A program made the translations under genes and the position numbers. From the NCBI GenBank assembly GCA_023807065.1, contig JAJJLU010001080.1:1-10410 (forward strand): DNA of 10,410 bases, read 5' to 3'. This DNA is from Isotricha intestinalis. Taxonomy: Eukaryota > Ciliophora > Litostomatea > Vestibuliferida > Isotrichidae. The notes below the pieces were generated by a model that was given only the letters and a program-made list of their open reading frames with translations, was not told the origin of the DNA and did no database searches. Of the stretch, positions 6,873-10,410 are shown piece after piece. How positions within the stretch are numbered: the first letter of the stretch is position 1; the number at the start of each line of letters is the position of its first letter.

Positions 6873-9226
6873 TTATTTATTTTTATATATTCTTTTAGGT
6901 GAAGGAGGATATTCACTTTTATTCCAATTATCTTTAATCCAAACACTATAATTATCTTCACAAGTTAAAATTTTAGGTTGAATTTCATAAGATTTTTTAA
7001 TTAATAACATAGCACCACTATTATTAAAATTACCACAATAATTTGTAGCAGAGAAAATAGAAATAACTTTATCATTAAATATTTTTTCAATTCCAGAATC
7101 ACAAACATCATGACTTCTAATTAACATTTTCATTTTATTTTGAGTTAAAAATTCATTTAACATTTTATCATCAAAATGAGATTTTCTATAATTAAAAGTA
7201 AAATTATTAACATTATATTCTTCTTTATAAGTATTTCCTGTTGGTGTACTCCATAATAATTCTTGTACAATATTATTATCTTTTATTGAAATTGGTTTTT
7301 TAATATTATTTATATCATTTATTGTTTTTACATGTTCACCAATTCCACTATGTATACAAATAATTTGATTATTTATTATTGCTGCTAATGGTAAATACTC
7401 AAATAATTCACATATTTTTTTAAATATTGAATTTTTATCACTTGTATTTTCATTTAATTTATTTTTACATTCTTCAGCTAATCCATAATGTTTACTTATT
7501 TCAATATCATCTTGACTTCCTCTTAAAATATGAAAATTACTATTATATTTAACTTTAAGAGCAATTAATAATAAAAATGTTTCTAATGAAAATGCTCCTC
7601 TATTAACTAAATTACCTAAAAATAAATAATCCATACTTCAATATCTCCTTTAAATTCACTTGGTCTTCCGAATAAACTAAAATATCTCATTAAATCATTA
7701 TATTGTCCATTTATACTTCCAAATATTTTAACTGGAGATCTTAAAGTTATTACAGTCGGACTTTTCATTAACATATTTTTACAATCTGTTATTAATTTTG
7801 ATATATATTCTTTATTCATTACTATAATTTCTTCCTTATTTTTATAAGGAATATATTCTTCATCTGGATTTGGTAATAATTGTAAAAATTCTCTTACTAT
7901 ATCTTCATCGTATTCTGATTGTCTTTTTGAATTTAAATCATTTTGCTTATCTCCTATTTTTTTATCTACTTCAGTTAATTTACTATATGATATTTCCTTA
8001 ATTAATGTCCCTAAATTATTTTCTTCTGGAATATTATATACTACAACTCTATTATTTAATTCAAAATGATTTTTATTCCCTCCATTTAAATGATTATTCT
8101 TATTATTAGCATTACTTCTAATTAAAAGAGTATTAATATGCTCACTTAATTCCTTTTTCAATATTTCATTCTTAGAAAATAAATTAATAATATTAATCCT
8201 ATATAAATTTGAATTAATTTGTGAATTATTTTCACTGTCAAACCCACCATAAATAAAAAGATACAACTCTACTTTTTCTTGATTATTACTACTATTCCCA
8301 TTAAAATAAATCCAGACAGTATGTCTAAATAAGCCAATAGTACCAAATCTAAACCATTTCTTAGAAACAAAAGAAAAAACATCAAAAGTAGTTTGAATAT
8401 TATTACTAGCTCTTCCACCAACAACAAATAAAAAGGGACCAAAAATAGAAGAACTTTGTTGATGTCTTGCAATAGGAACAACATCCCCATTTCCAGTTAT
8501 ATTTCCCCATTTATATTCACTACCTTCTTTATATAATAAATTTAAATCTTTTAAACTTGAATTTTGATTTCCTCTACCTCCAAATAATATCATTGCATCA
8601 CTACCTCCATTATATTTACTATAAACACATGCCGAATGATATAATCTAGCTGAAGGATTACTTCCAATGATATCTAATTTTACCCATTTAAAAGGAGTTT
8701 TATCAGTAGCAAATACCCAAACATCACTCATAATTTCATTTCTTTGATTTTGTGAACCACTTGAACTACCACCAAAAAGAACAAGAACTGGTAGAATATA
8801 TACCATACTGTGTCCATATCTTGGACCTGGAGTAGCTCCTTCTATTGGTACTTGCATCCAAGAAGCGTCTTCATTATTCTTTATATCAAGGAACCATAAA
8901 TCATCCTGAGCATATTGACCATTCCCTATTGAACCACCATAAAATAAGAGTTGTGATTCCCTTACTGTTGCACTGGCGTGAGCTGCACGAGCATGAGGAG
9001 TACGTCCTATAGAGGAGGTTTCTAACTTCTTCCATTGGTTTGTTGGCATGCTGTATAGATATAAGTCTGCAGTCATTGTGTAGTTTCCTGGAGTTGATAT
9101 TGCTCCTCCAAATACTACTATTGTTGTCTTTGAGACTAAGTTCACTGTGTGACCAAAACGAGGAGGTGGAAGTGTGTTACTTGATATTATTTCTGCGTGG
9201 TTTTGAAGGATTTTTGTGTCTTGCAT
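6873..9226 (-). CDS. Kelch-repeat PPP pseudophosphatase (PPKL/BSU1 type), frameshifted
   Basis: Two overlapping minus-strand frames form one gene of about 784 residues, near the size of plant BSU1. The first frame (9226 to 7616) has about six kelch blades at residues 20-345, with PPPRFGHTV, VVFGG, RAAHA, RYGHS, VLFGG, MILFGG and VVGGR in PPKL order. A linker rich in Asn/Lys/Ser follows (about 350-450), then the start of a PPP phosphatase domain. The second frame (7634 to 6873) carries the rest, from MDYLFLG to SATNYCG. They meet at about 7637, where one base is missing between GDIE and DYLFLG. The fold is conserved but the catalytic signatures are not: GDxHG is GSINGQ (residues 503-508), GDYVDRG is GNLVNRG, GNHE is GSQD, HGG is HSG, and WSDP is WSTP. 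Four of six metal ligands are replaced; the His of HSG and of RSHD remain. It is most likely a catalytically dead kelch scaffold. The indel may be a sequencing error or recent damage. Confidence 0.85.
7635..7639 (-). other. Single-base frameshift in the phosphatase domain
   Basis: Reading the minus strand, the kelch frame runs to GAA (the E of GDIE) and then goes out of frame, stopping at 7616. The frame one base back reads AGT ATG GAT TAT, giving SMDYLFLG, the expected continuation of the PPP motif GDIExxDYLFLG. A single lost A beside the AA would explain it. Both flanking frames are open over their full length, so the rest of the gene has not decayed. Confidence 0.85.
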
Positions 9227-9347
9227 TTTTTTTTGTTTTTAAAATTATTTTTTTTGGAATTCTTATAAAATTTAAAAAACAATTTTTGGTTAATTTATTT
9301 ATTTTATTATCTTGTTTTGAATTTAATTTAAATTATTTAATTATACC
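9227..9347. promoter_or_regulatory. Short spacer upstream of the Kelch-phosphatase
   Basis: This 121-bp gap between the Kelch-phosphatase start and the stop of the next minus-strand gene must hold the promoter and leader of the former. It is AT-rich with T runs directly before the ATG on the plus strand (A runs on the coding strand). I see no specific element. Confidence 0.35.
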
Positions 9348-9968
9348 CTAATTATTATTATTATTACTATTATATATTTTTCCTAATTTATTTATTATTT
9401 CAATATCTTCCTTTTCTAATACTAAATGATTAAAAAAATTATTTGAAATTTCAATACTATATTTTATTTTATCTAATAAAGGTTTTTTTAATTTAGAATT
9501 GATTTTATTTTCATCACAAAATTTATTTATAGCATTATTAATATCTTTATCATCTTTATATATAATTAACTCTTTAATTTCACCTTTTATATTTATTTTA
9601 ATTTTTAATATTTCTTCTTTTTTTTCTTTAGGTTCATAATTATATTTACTAATTTTAGTAGGTTGAGTATTTATATAAGAAAATATTTCTTCCTCATCTA
9701 TTGGTTCATAAGAATTATTCATATTATTATAAGTTTGATTTCCATAATAATTATTATTCTTTTTGAAGTTATAATTATCATTATAAGTATAATTTTCATA
9801 TTGTTCATAATTATCATATGAATCAAAATTATTATAATAATATTTTTTATTATTTTCATAATAACCTAAATTAAATGTGTTATTTTTATGATTATTATAA
9901 TGACCTTGTTTCTTATAATGATTATTTAAATTGGGTCTTTTATGATAAGGTGTTTTATTCATTTTCAC
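9348..9968 (-). CDS. Tyr/Asn-rich protein with small C-terminal domain
   Basis: The 206-residue protein is not a family I can name. Residues 1-85 are low in complexity and very rich in Asn, Tyr, Lys and His (NNHYKKQGHYNNHKNN and similar), resembling prion-like or RNA-granule tails. Residues about 117-175 look folded: two beta-strand-like segments (ILKIKINI, KELIIYK), then INNAINKFCDENKIN and a helix ending LLDKIKYSI. That pattern recalls a small ubiquitin-like module seen at the ends of many protist proteins (strand, strand, then a Phe-Cys helix), but I hold this loosely. The C-terminus is a run of Asn from an AAT repeat (about 9349-9365). The start ATG at 9968 is the first in frame; an alternative Met is two codons in. 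It follows the Ptb gene by 157 bp on the same strand. Confidence 0.7.
   Translation of the reverse strand: MKMNKTPYHKRPNLNNHYKKQGHYNNHKNNTFNLGYYENNKKYYYNNFDSYDNYEQYENYTYNDNYNFKKNNNYYGNQTYNNMNNSYEPIDEEEIFSYINTQPTKISKYNYEPKEKKEEILKIKINIKGEIKELIIYKDDKDINNAINKFCDENKINSKLKKPLLDKIKYSIEISNNFFNHLVLEKEDIEIINKLGKIYNSNNNNN
9349..9372 (-). repeat. AAT/ATT trinucleotide run at gene 3' end
   Basis: A short ATT repeat on the plus strand encodes the terminal Asn run of the minus-strand protein directly before its stop. One interrupted unit (ACT) is present. It is a typical low-complexity feature of AT-rich protist genes. Confidence 0.6.
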
Positions 9969-10125
9969 TTTAATTATTTTTTAACAAAAGAAAGTATAAA
10001 AAATAAATTTTAATAGAAAAAAAATACTTTAAAAATAAAAATAAAATAGAAAAAAAAATCATTAAAAAAAGCAAAATATCAATTAAATAACTCAAAAAAA
10101 CAAAAATATAAATAAAAAGCCAATT

Positions 10126-10410
10126 TTATTTGTTTTTTAAATGTTCTGCAACAACAGAAGCTAAAGCAATAGAATAAAGTTTAGTTTCAATACTATCACT
10201 TCTACTGGTTAAAATAACAGGAGCTTTAGTTCCAGTTAAAATACATCCATTTAAAAATTGTGTAGTATGAACAATTAATTTATAAGCTAAATTTCCAGCA
10301 TGAATATCAGGGAAAAGTAAAATATCAGCATCACCAACAACTTTTCTTCCTAAACCATTTTTATGTTCACAAGCTTCTCTGGAAATTGCCATATCTAAAC
10401 TTAAAGGACC
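10126..10410 (-). CDS. ptb: Phosphate butyryltransferase, partial (3' end)
   Basis: The visible 94 residues are the C-terminal third of a phosphate acyltransferase of the butyryl type (EC 2.3.1.19), which converts butyryl-CoA and phosphate to butyryl phosphate plus CoA. The frame stays open to the window edge and begins GPLSLDMAISREACEH, matching the Ptb pattern GPLALDNAVSxEAA. It continues with VVGDADILLFPDIHAGNLAYK (compare DILLVPDIEAGNxLYK) and APVILTSRSDSIETKLYSIALA, a hallmark of Ptb rather than of acetyl-type Pta. The ATG at 10392 is internal, not the start. With about 300 residues usual, two thirds lie off the right side. The protein is bacterial (Firmicutes-like) in style, so transfer is likely, but base use is as AT-rich as its neighbours. 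No partner such as butyrate kinase is in view. Confidence 0.9.
   Translation of the reverse strand, partial: GPLSLDMAISREACEHKNGLGRKVVGDADILLFPDIHAGNLAYKLIVHTTQFLNGCILTGTKAPVILTSRSDSIETKLYSIALASVVAEHLKNK

Noticed and set aside
6873..7634. A separate stand-alone phosphatase gene starting at the ATG at 7634
   Set aside because: The ATG falls in the middle of a PPP domain, directly continuing the previous frame's GDIE, so it is an internal Met. It would lack the first PPP motif.
7595..7640. A tiny intron (GTATGG...TAG) as the cause of the Kelch-phosphatase frame change
   Set aside because: The minus strand does read GTATGG followed by TTTTTAG, but removing that 21-base piece keeps the wrong frame and hits a stop, and it would delete the conserved DYLFLG motif. 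Other nearby AG ends that I tried give lengths that do not restore the frame.
7630..7660. Programmed -1 ribosomal frameshifting
   Set aside because: No slippery heptamer sits at the needed point. A TTTAAAG string lies upstream but in the wrong phase and before GDIE, so slipping there would garble that conserved motif.
8269..9351. Short open frames overlapping the Kelch gene (minus 8269-8490 and plus 9040-9351)
   Set aside because: Both are shadows of the kelch frame; the second runs into the non-coding spacer and is a hydrophobic antisense reading.
330..10410. A ciliate-type code with TAA or TAG read as Gln
   Set aside because: Intact genes use CAA for Gln, and those whose 3' ends are visible end cleanly at TAA close to the next gene. 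In-frame TAA appears only in the decayed region, together with indels.
1..10410. CRISPR arrays, insertion sequences, tRNA or rRNA genes
   Set aside because: No spaced repeats, terminal inverted repeats with a transposase, cloverleaf-like GC-rich segments or rRNA signatures were seen on either strand.

Overview
The window is gene-dense, extremely AT-rich (about 20% GC by eye) eukaryotic nuclear DNA. The evidence is the families present: a Kelch-repeat/PPP-phosphatase fusion (PPKL/BSU1 type), a TRAF/RING-type zinc-finger protein, and remnants of a copine and of a B-box/kelch protein. No intact gene shows an intron. All the intact genes whose 3' end lies in the window end in TAA and use CAA for Gln. 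The first 17 bases are a perfect 7-bp-period C-rich repeat, which looks like the last bases of a telomere. A phosphate butyryltransferase (Ptb) of bacterial type at the right edge suggests an anaerobe. Taken together, my best inference is an anaerobic ciliate such as a rumen litostome, with a metamonad (for example Anaeramoeba-like) as the alternative. I cannot prove the species.

Layout. 1-17 telomere-like repeat; 18-329 AT-rich subtelomere; 330-773 (+) small acidic orphan protein; about 980-1390 (+) decayed copine C2 domain; about 1760-3845 (-) decayed B-box/kelch gene; 3886-5340 (+) RING/TRAF-type Cys-rich protein; 5413-6771 (+) Lys/Asn-rich coiled-coil orphan; 6873-9226 (-) Kelch-phosphatase broken by one frameshift at about 7637; 9348-9968 (-) Tyr/Asn-rich protein with a small folded C-terminal region; 10126 to the right edge (-) Ptb, 5' end outside the window. 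Intergenic gaps between intact genes are only about 70-160 bp, so the roughly 3.1 kb between the first gene and the RING gene stands out as a gene graveyard near the chromosome end.

The most notable observation is the Kelch-phosphatase. Its fold and kelch repeats are well conserved, but the PPP signature motifs carry coordinated losses of catalytic and metal-binding residues (GDxHG to GSxNG, GDxxDRG to GNxxNRG, GNHE to GSQD). It therefore reads as a pseudophosphatase, independently of the frameshift. The second is Ptb in a eukaryote, which with butyrate kinase would give butyrate plus ATP from butyryl-CoA. The genes do not form an evident pathway; they look like independent neighbours.
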